DNA of 39,167 bases from Promethearchaeia archaeon (GTDB taxonomy: Archaea > Asgardarchaeota > Lokiarchaeia > Sigyniarchaeales > SOKP01), in contig JAHQWL010000049.1 in the NCBI GenBank assembly GCA_029856155.1, positions 1 to 39,167 of the forward strand. The letters run 5' to 3'. The notes under the pieces were generated by a model. It did no database searches. It saw only the letters and a list, made by a program, of their open reading frames with translations, and was not told the origin of the DNA. This document shows, one piece after another, positions 8,913-18,126 of the stretch. Both the position numbers and the translations under genes were made by a program. Within the stretch, counting starts at the first letter, position 1. Each line of letters begins with the position of its first letter.

Positions 8913-8949
8913 CGTCTAATTTCTTTAAACCAATTTAGTATCAAATATA

Positions 8950-10212
8950 ATGAAAAAAGTAGAGTTAATGGCTCCCGCTCGGAACTTTAAGGCAATAAAG
9001 GCTGCTTCAAAATATGCAGATTCAGTTTATTTTGGTATTGAAAAATATAACATGAGGATGCGTTCAGAAAATATCTTATTAGAAAATTTAGATAAGATTT
9101 TAACCTATTGTAATAAAAATGAATTGAAAGCGTATTTAACATTGAATATTTTAATCTATGACAATGAGTTAAACGATCTTAGGAATTTAATAGAAAAAGC
9201 TAAAAATTCTGGTATTAATGCTGTGATAGTCCATGATCTTGCTGCGATCCAAATAGCTATAGATTTAAATATACCTTTTCATGTTTCCACTCAATGTAAT
9301 GTATCTAATTCTTTGACTGCAAGGTTTTACGAGGATTTGGGAGCAGATAGGATAATTTTAGCAAGGGAACTATCCTTAGAAAAAATTAAAGAGATAAAAC
9401 GAAATCTTATAAATGCAGAAATTGAGGTATTTGTTCATGGAGCAATGTGTGCCTCAATCAGTGGAAGATGTTATTTTTCTCAAGACATCTGTGGAACAGC
9501 TGAAAAATCAGCCAATAGAGGTAGTTGCGAGCAACCTTGTAGAAGAAGGTGGTGGGTTCGTGAAGAATCTGGGAATGAATATATTTATGATGGTGTAAGA
9601 TTTATGAATTCAAGAGACCTATGCACCATTGCGTATGTTCCTAAATTAATTGAAGCTAATATCGATGCTTTTAAAATAGAAGGGCGGATGCGTCATCCAC
9701 ATTATGTAGAAATTGTTTCTAAAACTTATCGAGAAGCTATCGATGCTTATTATGATGGAACATTTTCAAAAAAGAAGGCAGGAAAATGGGTAACTGAATT
9801 AAAGAAAGTATATAATAGAGGTTTCACACCAGGTTTTTATTTTAACAGAATGACAGAAAAAGATCATCAACATAAATCACCAACAAATTTATCTCATTAT
9901 AGATATATAAAAGTCGGACAGATTGAAAAATACGAAAAAAAACCTAATCTTACTACAGTTTCGTTGGATAATGGATATATCTCGGTAAATGACGATATAA
10001 TAATCATGGCTAAAGATACTGATACTTATATTCATCAAAAAGTTGAAAAAATTATGTATCATGGAAAAATGGTTAATAAATCCCCAAGGGGTATGAAAAA
10101 GAAAGAAGTAATTGTTGAATTTGAAGTAATTGATAACGTTATTGGAAATGGAAAAGATAAAGTTTATGTATTTACTGACAAAACGTACTACAAAAAGAAA
10201 TATTCATTATGA
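8950..10212 (+). CDS. U32 family protein (TrhP/RlhA-type RNA hydroxylation family)
   Basis: The N-terminal half is the conserved U32 TIM-barrel-like domain. It starts with ELMAPARNFKAIKAA and contains YFGI, HVSTQ and FVHGAMC. Four cysteines sit where the family binds an iron-sulfur cluster: C167 and C174 (CASISGRC), then C193 and C197 (GSCEQPC). The IEGRMRHPHYVE stretch near 240 is also typical. The C-terminal part (about 320-420) is a beta-rich domain. Characterised members support prephenate-dependent hydroxylation of tRNA U34 (TrhP) or rRNA C2501 (RlhA). The peptidase name is historical. The target here cannot be read from sequence. It is transcribed in the same direction as the formimidoyltransferase 49 bases downstream. 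Confidence 0.85.
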   Translation: MKKVELMAPARNFKAIKAASKYADSVYFGIEKYNMRMRSENILLENLDKILTYCNKNELKAYLTLNILIYDNELNDLRNLIEKAKNSGINAVIVHDLAAIQIAIDLNIPFHVSTQCNVSNSLTARFYEDLGADRIILARELSLEKIKEIKRNLINAEIEVFVHGAMCASISGRCYFSQDICGTAEKSANRGSCEQPCRRRWWVREESGNEYIYDGVRFMNSRDLCTIAYVPKLIEANIDAFKIEGRMRHPHYVEIVSKTYREAIDAYYDGTFSKKKAGKWVTELKKVYNRGFTPGFYFNRMTEKDHQHKSPTNLSHYRYIKVGQIEKYEKKPNLTTVSLDNGYISVNDDIIIMAKDTDTYIHQKVEKIMYHGKMVNKSPRGMKKKEVIVEFEVIDNVIGNGKDKVYVFTDKTYYKKKYSL

Positions 10213-10261
10213 TTTGTTCATATTATTTCAAGTAAGAACTCAATTAATATAGGTTTTTTTT

Positions 10262-11179
10262 ATGGAAAAAGGTAAAAAGAAAATTGTTGAGTCGATTCCT
10301 AATTATAGCGAAGGCCAGAGCAGCGAAAAAATTGATATAATTGTTTCTGAGATAAAAAATACTCCTAATACTCGTATTGTAGATGTTGAATATGATTCTG
10401 ATTATAATAGAGCTGTCATCACTTTTGTTGGAACTCCTGAAGCTGTTTTAAAAGCAAATATCGATGCTGCTAAAAAAGCTATTGAATTAATTGATATGAA
10501 TGCACATAAAGGCCAACATCCTCGAATTGGCGCTGTTGATGTAGTTCCTTTTGTACCAGCACAAAATGTTACAATGGAAGAATGTATAGAATTATCAGTA
10601 AAGTTTGCTGAAACCATGGCAAAAGAAGGAATACCTGTGTACCTGTATGAAGAATCTGCTAAGAAAATGGAGAGAAAAAATATTGATAATATTCGTAAGG
10701 GAGAATATGAAAAACTTAAAGAAGCTATCAAAACGGATCCAGAGCGGCAACCTGATTTTGGTCCATCTGAGTTTCATCCTACTGCAGGTGCATTAATAAC
10801 GGGAGCAAGAAATCCATTAATAAGCTTTAATATTAATTTAGGCACTAAAGATGTTACAATTGCGAGAAAAGTTGCCAAGTTTATTCATTTACGTTCTGGT
10901 GGACTGGTAAATATAAAAGCGATGGGTACAGAACTGGCAAATCGAGAATATGTACAAGTTGGAATTTCAAATATTAATTATAGAAAAACTCCATTATATA
11001 GACAAATGGAATTAGTAAAAATAGAGGCTGCTCGTTATGGAGTATCAATAATAGGTTCTGAGTTAGTAGGGGTATTACCACTAGGTGCGGTTCTGAACTC
11101 ATTAGAATATTACTTGCAACTTGATAAACCAGATAAACTAGAAGAAAAACATTTATTAGAATATTATTTTGATTTTTAA
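10262..11179 (+). CDS. ftcD: Glutamate formimidoyltransferase
   Basis: This enzyme transfers the formimino group of N-formimino-L-glutamate to tetrahydrofolate (EC 2.1.2.5), the last step of one histidine-degradation route. The formiminotransferase N- and C-subdomains are present: ESIPNYSEG at the start, HKGQHPRIGAVDVVPF with H82 at the position of the proposed catalytic histidine of the mammalian enzyme, and FHPTAGALITGARNPLISFN. At 305 residues it has the transferase only. The cyclodeaminase part of the mammalian bifunctional protein is absent, and no separate cyclodeaminase is in the window. The ATG is preceded by AGGT at seven bases. The gene faces hutI with four bases between stops, completing the Hut set. 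Confidence 0.93.
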   Translation: MEKGKKKIVESIPNYSEGQSSEKIDIIVSEIKNTPNTRIVDVEYDSDYNRAVITFVGTPEAVLKANIDAAKKAIELIDMNAHKGQHPRIGAVDVVPFVPAQNVTMEECIELSVKFAETMAKEGIPVYLYEESAKKMERKNIDNIRKGEYEKLKEAIKTDPERQPDFGPSEFHPTAGALITGARNPLISFNINLGTKDVTIARKVAKFIHLRSGGLVNIKAMGTELANREYVQVGISNINYRKTPLYRQMELVKIEAARYGVSIIGSELVGVLPLGAVLNSLEYYLQLDKPDKLEEKHLLEYYFDF

Positions 11180-11183
11180 GAAA

Positions 11184-12509
11184 TTAAGATGAAAAATCAT
11201 TGTCAACTACTATTTTTCCATTTTTTATTACTTTTAATGCTAAGTTTACACCAAAATGATAAGGTAAGAATTGGTGATTAGGTACATCTAAAACTATTAA
11301 ATCTGCTTTTTTTCCAATTTCAAGACTCCCTATCTCATCTTGTCTTTGAACTGCACATGCGCTATTAATCGTTGCTGCTGTGAGTGCTTCTGCTGGTGAG
11401 AGCTTCATATGATAGCAAGCTAAAGCAATTATCATTTGCATCGATTCTGTCCAGCAATTTGGATTAAGATCAGTTGCTAAAGCAATAGGTATTCCTAATT
11501 CTATCATTTTTCTTGCGGGTGCATAGTTATCTAACATTAAACAAAATGGTGTTCCTGGCAAGAGGGTAGCGATAACTCCCGCTTCTGCCATAGCTTTTAA
11601 ACCTTCATCATTAGATTTAAGTAAATGGCCTGTTTGAATTGCCTTTATTTCAGAAGCTAATAATGCACCATTCGTATCCACAATCTCGTCAATATGAATC
11701 TGAGGTTTTAAGCCGTATCTAATAGCTGTTTTCAATATTTTTTTTGTTTGTTTTCTTGTAAAAATCCCTTCTTCACAAAACACATCACAATATTCAGCAA
11801 GATTTTCTTTTGCAATTTTAGGAATCATTTCTGAGATAATTAGTCTTACATACTCATCCGATTTATTTTTATATTCCGGAGGTATTGCGTGTGCCCCCAA
11901 AAAGGTTGGAATTATATCTAATGGGTGCTGTTCATTTAAAATTTCTATAGCTCTTAATTGTTTAATTTCACTTTCAGTAGTTAACCCATAACCAGATTTC
12001 GCTTCTACTGTAGTTGTCCCGTATAACATCATTCTATCTAAGATTTTCTTACCATTTTCAACTAACTTTTCTAATGGTGCTTGTCTAGTTTCGTAGACAG
12101 TTTTTAAAATTCCTCCTCCTGCTTTTAAAATTTCAATATAAGTCTTTCCCTCAAGTTTCATTGATAATTCATTTTCTCGCGTACCATCAAAAATGATGTG
12201 AGTATGTGGGTCAATAAATCCGGGAATAACCAGCTTATTTGTGGCATCTATTTTAGTAGGAATTTTTCCAAATTCAAATTTTGATATTAATTCATCAGTT
12301 GTACCTATAAAAATAATTCTATCATCCTTAATTGCTACTGCACCATCACTAATATTCGCTAATTTAGACATATCTCCGCCTAATCTTGGAGCGCCATATT
12401 TTGTGTTCATAGTAACAAGTTCATTGCAATGATATACAACTAAATCTGGATCAACACTTGTATAAACTTCTTTTTTTGAATACGTCGATGCTACAAACAG
12501 TTTGATCAA
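11184..12509 (-). CDS. hutI: Imidazolonepropionase
   Basis: This amidohydrolase opens imidazolone-5-propionate to N-formimino-L-glutamate (EC 3.5.2.7). Metal ligands are visible: DPHTH (H102, H104), the histidines in FLGAHAIP and QIHIDE, and the aspartate in ALATDLNPN. EAKSGYGL, near the middle, is characteristic of the HutI branch. The start is TTG at 12509, four bases after the hutH stop, so it is translated from the same transcript as hutH. The length (441) is slightly above the usual 400-420 because of a short N-terminal extension. The pathway context (hutU, hutH, ftcD) confirms the call. Confidence 0.93.
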   Translation of the reverse strand: MIKLFVASTYSKKEVYTSVDPDLVVYHCNELVTMNTKYGAPRLGGDMSKLANISDGAVAIKDDRIIFIGTTDELISKFEFGKIPTKIDATNKLVIPGFIDPHTHIIFDGTRENELSMKLEGKTYIEILKAGGGILKTVYETRQAPLEKLVENGKKILDRMMLYGTTTVEAKSGYGLTTESEIKQLRAIEILNEQHPLDIIPTFLGAHAIPPEYKNKSDEYVRLIISEMIPKIAKENLAEYCDVFCEEGIFTRKQTKKILKTAIRYGLKPQIHIDEIVDTNGALLASEIKAIQTGHLLKSNDEGLKAMAEAGVIATLLPGTPFCLMLDNYAPARKMIELGIPIALATDLNPNCWTESMQMIIALACYHMKLSPAEALTAATINSACAVQRQDEIGSLEIGKKADLIVLDVPNHQFLPYHFGVNLALKVIKNGKIVVDNDFSS

Positions 12510-12513
12510 TCTC

Positions 12514-14028
12514 TTATATTTTTTGTGAGATTTTTAATAATTTATTACTTTTGATTATATCTAATGCGGAGTTAATGTATTCGGATAAAATAGTATCTTC
12601 ATTGATATGAGGTATTTGAGTTCGTACATATTTATGACATTCTTCTAGAATTATGCTAGATTTCAATGGTCTCCTAAAATCAAATGCTTGAGCAGCACAT
12701 AAAAGTTCAATTGCAAGTATTTTTTCTAAATTAATTAATATTTTAAAAGCTTTTCTTGCACTTATTGGTGCCATACTTACATGATCTTCTTGTCCTCCTC
12801 CCGTAGGAATACTATCAGCACTTGCTGGAAAGCAAAGTGATTTATTTTCACTAACTAGAGCTGCTGATGTATACTGTGTCATCATAAATCCTGAGTTCAA
12901 ACCAGCTTTCTCAATTAAATTTGAAGGTAACCCCCATTTTCCTTCTAGTAATAAGAAAATTCGTCGATCAGAAATATTACCCAATTCTGATGCTGCTAAG
13001 GAGATATAATCTAAAGGAAGAGCAAGGGGTTGGCCATGAAAGTTTCCCCCACTATAAGATTCCTCTGCACTAAAAATAATCGGATTATCTGTAATAGAAT
13101 TGAGCTCACATTCTAATTTTTCATTCAAATGTAATAAGGCAGCTCTAGAAGCTCCATGGACTTGTGGGATACATCTAATAGAATAAGGGTCTTGAACACG
13201 TTCACAATCTTCATGAGATTTTACAAGTTGGGAATTCTCCAGAAATTTTCTAATTCTTTCTGCAACAAATATAGCCCCCTTATGGGGTCGTAATTTTATT
13301 AATTTCTCTACAAAAGGTTGAGGTGAACCTAAATAACCTTCAAGGGTTAAAGCACTAATAAGATCAGCATGATCTAGACAATTTAAAAATTTTTCAGATA
13401 TTTTTGTCCCATATGCGGTAATAAATTGTGTACCATTAATTAAAGCTAAGCCCTCCTTTGCATGAAGCTTTAGAGGATTCATCTTTTGTTCGGTTAATAT
13501 TTTCTCAGTTGGTGTATAATTTTTGCCATCTTGGGTTAAAAATCCTAATCCAATTAATGGTAAAAATAAATGAGCTAACGGTGCTAAATCTCCGGATGCC
13601 CCCACTGAACCCTGCTTAGGAACTAATGGGATAAAATTATTCTTAATATGCCAACAAATTCTTTCTACTACTGCAAGAGAAATTCCAGAATATCCCATAC
13701 ATAACACATGAACTTTAAGTATTAACATCAGTTTTGAAATTTCAGATTCTATAGGTGATCCAACTCCTACACTATGGCTTTTAAGAAGATTTTCCTGTAA
13801 TTTTCCTGTTTCTTCTTTTGATATCCTAGTTGTACATAGAGGTCCAAATCCCGTATTGATACTATAAACTAATTTTTCTCCATTAGCTATTGATTGAACA
13901 GCATTGTAATTTTGAAGAATTCTATTTTTCACGTCATCAGTTAGAATTCCTTCAATAAATCCTCTTGATATTTCTAAAGCTTTTCCTACAGTTAATTTAT
14001 CTACTCCATATCTAAAATTATTGTTCAC
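12514..14028 (-). CDS. hutH: Histidine ammonia-lyase
   Basis: This enzyme deaminates L-histidine to trans-urocanate and ammonia (EC 4.3.1.3). The self-forming MIO electrophile comes from A144-S145-G146 within GSVGASGDLAPLAHL, next to the conserved position in the bacterial enzyme. The active-site tyrosine lies in VYSINTGFGPL (Y55). The SITDNP motif and the QEDHVSMAP motif are also present. It has 504 residues, normal for the family. The start is GTG at 14028; a stop lies three codons upstream, and GTGA sits at binding-site distance. It lies in the middle of hutU-hutH-hutI. The adjacent Hut genes argue against phenylalanine or tyrosine ammonia-lyase. Confidence 0.95.
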   Translation of the reverse strand: MNNNFRYGVDKLTVGKALEISRGFIEGILTDDVKNRILQNYNAVQSIANGEKLVYSINTGFGPLCTTRISKEETGKLQENLLKSHSVGVGSPIESEISKLMLILKVHVLCMGYSGISLAVVERICWHIKNNFIPLVPKQGSVGASGDLAPLAHLFLPLIGLGFLTQDGKNYTPTEKILTEQKMNPLKLHAKEGLALINGTQFITAYGTKISEKFLNCLDHADLISALTLEGYLGSPQPFVEKLIKLRPHKGAIFVAERIRKFLENSQLVKSHEDCERVQDPYSIRCIPQVHGASRAALLHLNEKLECELNSITDNPIIFSAEESYSGGNFHGQPLALPLDYISLAASELGNISDRRIFLLLEGKWGLPSNLIEKAGLNSGFMMTQYTSAALVSENKSLCFPASADSIPTGGGQEDHVSMAPISARKAFKILINLEKILAIELLCAAQAFDFRRPLKSSIILEECHKYVRTQIPHINEDTILSEYINSALDIIKSNKLLKISQKI

Positions 14029-14059
14029 TATGATTCACTTTCTAATTTTAATAATCGAT

Positions 14060-16105
14060 TTATTTCTTATTTGAGTTTTTTAAATAAGTATCAATAATAT
14101 TGTCTAAATATTTATCATCTGCTATAAAAGGTAAAGTTAAATGCCCCCTGTTTTCATTTTCATTATTCCAAGTATAAGCAGTTTTAAAGGCATGTGTATT
14201 TCTTGCCCAGCTTCTTCTTGCTATACCTCCCATTACATCCCATTCTATAGCTGTTTTGATAATTTTATCAACTTTTTCAGAACCATCTAAAACTAATCCA
14301 AAACCACCATTAAAACATTTTCCAATACCAACCCCACCTCCATTTGATAGAACTACGTAGGTCATACCACGAATTGCATTTCCAGTAAAGCAGTGGACGG
14401 CCATTTCTGCCATTATGTTACTTCCATCTCGAATATTTGATGTTTCTCTGAATGGGGAATCTGTTCCAGAGACATCATGATGATCTCTTCCTAACATTAT
14501 TGGTCCGATTTCTTCTTTCCTGACTAAGTTATTAAATTTTAAAGCAATATCTATTCTTTCTTTAGCATCAGCGTATAATATTCTGGCTTTTGTACCTACT
14601 ACTAAATTATTCTTTTTTGCATCTCTTATCCATATATAATTATCTCTATCTTGAGCACTTCTTTCTGGATTAATAGAATTCATTGCGACTTGATCAGTTT
14701 TATCTAAATCTTGATCTCTTCCAGAAAGACATATCCATCTAAATGGTCCGTAACCATAATCAAAACATATAGGTCCCATTATATCTTCCACATAAGATGG
14801 AAAAATAAATCCTTCGGCAGGATTATTCTTAATTTTAGCAATTTCGTCTACTCCCGCATCAAAAACAGCTTTCATAAAAGAATTACCATAATCCCAAAAA
14901 TAGGTCCCTCTTTTTGTCATAATTTTTATGAATTTAAATTGTTCTTTCAATGATTCATCAACTAACTGCTTGAATCCTTGAATGTTAGTTTTTATTAACT
15001 CTCTGCCTTCCTTAAAACTAATTTGAAATGGAGTATACCCTCCATCATAAACCGCATGACAAGAAGTTTGGTCCGAAGCCAGTTCTACTTTAATATCATT
15101 TTCAACAACATATTTCCATAAATCAACAATATTTCCATGGTATGCTATAGATAAAGGTCTTTTTGTTTTCCTAGCATTTTTAACCCATTCAAAAATTTCT
15201 TTTAGATCATCAGAAATTTGGGAAACCCATCCTTGTTCATACCTAGTCTTTATTCTTGATTCATCAACTTCAGCAATAACTCCAATTCCTCCAGTTATTT
15301 CAACGGCTTTTGCTTGTGCTCCACTCATTCCACCAAGTCCTGATGAGATATACAAAATTCCTTTTAAATCTTTATCTTGTGGAATTTTGAGATATAATCT
15401 TCCTGCATTTAACAATGTAATATATGTTCCATGAATAATTCCTTGAGGTCCAATATACATCCATCCACCTGCTGTCATTTGACCATAATTAGCTACACCC
15501 ATAGCGGCAGCTGTAGCAAAATCGTCTTGATTGTCGAACATGCCAACCATTAATCCATTTGTAGAGACTACTCTTGGAGCATTAGGTGAGGTAGGGAAAA
15601 GCCCAACTGGATGACCGGATGCTATTACTAGTGTTTGAATTTCAGTTAATTGTTCTAAATACATTTTTACTAATCGGTATTGCATCCAATTTTGAAAAAC
15701 TTGCCCAGTTTCACCATATGTTGTTAATTCATATGGATAAAGGGCAACATCAAAATCAAGGTTATTATCAATCATTACTTGTAGAGCTTTTCCTTCAATT
15801 GTTCTTCCATTATATTCAAAAATTGATTTTGCTTTAATATTTCCTTCAGGTCTATATCTATACCCATATATTCTTCCTCTCAATACTAATTCCTCTAAGA
15901 ATTCAGGAGCCAATTCATTATGGAGATGAGGAGGTATATACCTTAACGCATTTTGTAGAGCTAATTTTGTTTGAGCAGGGGTCAAATTATAACCTCTAGA
16001 TGGTGCTCTTCTTATATTATCAATAAATTTAGGATAATGTGGTAGCTCATCTGGTAATTTGATTTTCATAGCTTTTGAAATATCCATAGTTTTATCTAAC
16101 TCCAT
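14060..16105 (-). CDS. hutU: Urocanate hydratase, long (UROC1-like) form
   Basis: This enzyme hydrates urocanate to imidazolone-5-propionate with a tightly bound NAD+ acting as electrophile (EC 4.2.1.49). Family blocks are clear: QMTAGGWMYIGPQGI (209-223), SSGLGGMSGAQ (254-264), RIKTRYEQGW, the GYGPFRWICLSG region, and GRDHHDVSGTDSPFRET. At 681 residues it is about 120 longer than the Pseudomonas enzyme (557) and matches the length of animal UROC1 (about 676). The extra sequence is mainly an N-terminal region of about 120 residues, with insertions elsewhere. It is first in the hutU-hutH-hutI run, 31 bases before hutH. An AT-rich element directly before the ATG makes the promoter position unclear. 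M7 or M13 are alternative starts. Confidence 0.93.
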   Translation of the reverse strand: MELDKTMDISKAMKIKLPDELPHYPKFIDNIRRAPSRGYNLTPAQTKLALQNALRYIPPHLHNELAPEFLEELVLRGRIYGYRYRPEGNIKAKSIFEYNGRTIEGKALQVMIDNNLDFDVALYPYELTTYGETGQVFQNWMQYRLVKMYLEQLTEIQTLVIASGHPVGLFPTSPNAPRVVSTNGLMVGMFDNQDDFATAAAMGVANYGQMTAGGWMYIGPQGIIHGTYITLLNAGRLYLKIPQDKDLKGILYISSGLGGMSGAQAKAVEITGGIGVIAEVDESRIKTRYEQGWVSQISDDLKEIFEWVKNARKTKRPLSIAYHGNIVDLWKYVVENDIKVELASDQTSCHAVYDGGYTPFQISFKEGRELIKTNIQGFKQLVDESLKEQFKFIKIMTKRGTYFWDYGNSFMKAVFDAGVDEIAKIKNNPAEGFIFPSYVEDIMGPICFDYGYGPFRWICLSGRDQDLDKTDQVAMNSINPERSAQDRDNYIWIRDAKKNNLVVGTKARILYADAKERIDIALKFNNLVRKEEIGPIMLGRDHHDVSGTDSPFRETSNIRDGSNIMAEMAVHCFTGNAIRGMTYVVLSNGGGVGIGKCFNGGFGLVLDGSEKVDKIIKTAIEWDVMGGIARRSWARNTHAFKTAYTWNNENENRGHLTLPFIADDKYLDNIIDTYLKNSNKK

Positions 16106-16227
16106 TTAATATATAAATCATATTATTTTATGGTTACTACTTACTAAAACAAATTTCATAAGATGATTTGATATTGATTGAGAATGTTTTTTAATAAATT
16201 AAAAAGAAGGATTTTTGAGAGAAATAA

Positions 16228-17961
16228 TTATTTATGAATTTTGATCCCTCTGAGTTCTAATTTATGTAAAAAATCTAAATATCCTTTCAGATTGTTCTTT
16301 TCTATATTTAAATATTGGAGAAAAGGTAAAGATTCTAGCGATTCTGGCAATTCAGTCAAATAATTAGATCTTAGAAAAAGGTATTTTAATGTCTTAAGCC
16401 TTCCTATAGATTCAGGAAGATTTGATAATTTATTGTTTCCTAAATATAAATATTTTAAAGATTTTAATGAACCAACTGATTCCGGAATCATTTCTAATTC
16501 GTTATAATATAAGTATAGATGTTTGAGAGAAGTAAGAGAACCTATTGTTTCTGGAATTGAACTTAAAACGTTTTTCCCTAAATCCAACACTTCGAGTGTG
16601 GTAAGGAAACCTAATGATTTAGGAATCATTTTTAATTTATTAAAGCCAAGAATTAGAGTTTTTAGTATAGGAAGTGAACCAATTGTTTGTGGGATCATTT
16701 CTAGCTTATTTGTCGAAACATCTAATTCTAGGAGTGAAGTCAATGACCCTATTGATTCTGGAAGTTTTTTTAATTGGTTCTTACTTAGATCCAATATTTC
16801 AAGAGAAGAGAGAGATCCAATACTTTCTGGTAAATTCTCTAATTGATTATCATATAAATTTAATTCTCTTAGAGATTTTAAAAATCCAATTGAATTAGGT
16901 AATTCTATTAGTCTATTAATATTAAGCTTTAATGTTTCAAGTTTACTAAGATTACCAATTGAATCTGGAATATTTATTAAATTATTACGCCCGCATCTTA
17001 ATATATTAAGTGATGAAAGCTTACCAATCGATTCTGGTATCATATTTAAATTATTATCCGATATTTCAAGCCTTAATAATGATTTAAGAGACCCTATTGA
17101 ATCGGGAAGTTTAACTAACTTATTACTTGAAACACTTAGATTTTCAAGAGAAACCAATGAGCCGATACTCTCGGGAAGATGAGTTAAATGGTTTGAAGTT
17201 AGACCGAGATAAATTAAATTTTTTAATTCCCCTATAGATTTTGATAATTTATCCAAATTATTTCCTTTTAAAAAAAGAGAAGTTAAGGATGATAGATTAC
17301 CTATTGCTTCGGGAAGATTAGTTATGTTATTATTTCTTAAATTTAATCTTTTAAGTGAAATTAGTTGATTAATTGAATCTGGAAGCTTTATTAATTTATT
17401 GTTTCCTAGGAAAAGAATTTCCAATGAATTCAACATTCCTATTGTTTGAGGTAATTCGTTAATTTTATTGCCACTTAAATCTAAAGTTTTTAATTTTTGC
17501 ATCTGACCAATTGAATTAGGAATATTTTTTAATTTATTTTCACTTAAATCTAAAATTTCCAAAGATGAGAGAGAACCAACTGTTTCTGGTAAGAAGACTA
17601 ATTGGTTCGTCTCTAAATGCAGTTCTTTAAGTGAAGAAAGTAAAGTAATTAAGTCTGGTAATTCTACTAAATGATTTTCACTTAAATCTAAAATCTCAAG
17701 GTGAAGCAGAGAAAATAGCTCTTCAGCAACTGACGTTAAATTATTACCTCTAAAATATAACTCTTTAAGCAAAGAAAATAATCCAATTTCTTTTGGAATT
17801 TCTGATAAACCACATGAATATAGACTTAATCCTGTGATATGCCCGCTTTCTACATAATATCCTAGTGAATACCGTTCTATCTTCGAGATTTCTAAGATTG
17901 ATTCTCCAATTTGATTTTTTAATATTTGCAATGCTTCTAATTCATTTTCTGAAATTGTCAT
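16228..17961 (-). CDS. Leucine-rich repeat protein (about 23 repeats), cytosolic
   Basis: From about residue 40 to the end the protein is a run of 22-23-residue LRRs of the SxxSLxxLxLxxNxLxxLPxSIG type, about 23 by my count. This is the pattern of Ras-group/SHOC2-like LRR proteins. The first 40 residues form a helical cap (NELEALQILKNQIG) that resembles the start of many Asgard LRR proteins, as I recall them. There is no signal peptide, no membrane helix and no fused GTPase or kinase domain. The function is unknown; such solenoids bind proteins, possibly small GTPases. The ATG at 17961 is directly preceded by a run of A. Neighbours give no functional hint. Confidence 0.85.
   Translation of the reverse strand: MTISENELEALQILKNQIGESILEISKIERYSLGYYVESGHITGLSLYSCGLSEIPKEIGLFSLLKELYFRGNNLTSVAEELFSLLHLEILDLSENHLVELPDLITLLSSLKELHLETNQLVFLPETVGSLSSLEILDLSENKLKNIPNSIGQMQKLKTLDLSGNKINELPQTIGMLNSLEILFLGNNKLIKLPDSINQLISLKRLNLRNNNITNLPEAIGNLSSLTSLFLKGNNLDKLSKSIGELKNLIYLGLTSNHLTHLPESIGSLVSLENLSVSSNKLVKLPDSIGSLKSLLRLEISDNNLNMIPESIGKLSSLNILRCGRNNLINIPDSIGNLSKLETLKLNINRLIELPNSIGFLKSLRELNLYDNQLENLPESIGSLSSLEILDLSKNQLKKLPESIGSLTSLLELDVSTNKLEMIPQTIGSLPILKTLILGFNKLKMIPKSLGFLTTLEVLDLGKNVLSSIPETIGSLTSLKHLYLYYNELEMIPESVGSLKSLKYLYLGNNKLSNLPESIGRLKTLKYLFLRSNYLTELPESLESLPFLQYLNIEKNNLKGYLDFLHKLELRGIKIHK
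16290..17840 (-). repeat. Protein-coding LRR repeat region, about 69 bases per unit
   Basis: The coding sequence repeats every 66-69 bases over about 1.5 kb. The units are diverged at DNA level, so this is an old protein repeat, not a fresh tandem duplication. Confidence 0.7.
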
Positions 17962-18126
17962 TTTTTTTTTAACTTCAATAGTATTTTAGAATAATTATCA
18001 CTTATACTTTAAAAATTAATATAATCTGGTAATATTTATGTTTAATAATTTACAAACTTAATTACTATAAGAATATATTTAAAATAGAGCATAGAATAAA
18101 ATAAAGAAAATAAATTAGGTTTAGAT

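Noticed and set aside
16290..17840. Tandem DNA repeat or minisatellite
   Set aside because: The 69-base period is explained by the protein LRRs, and units differ widely at DNA level.
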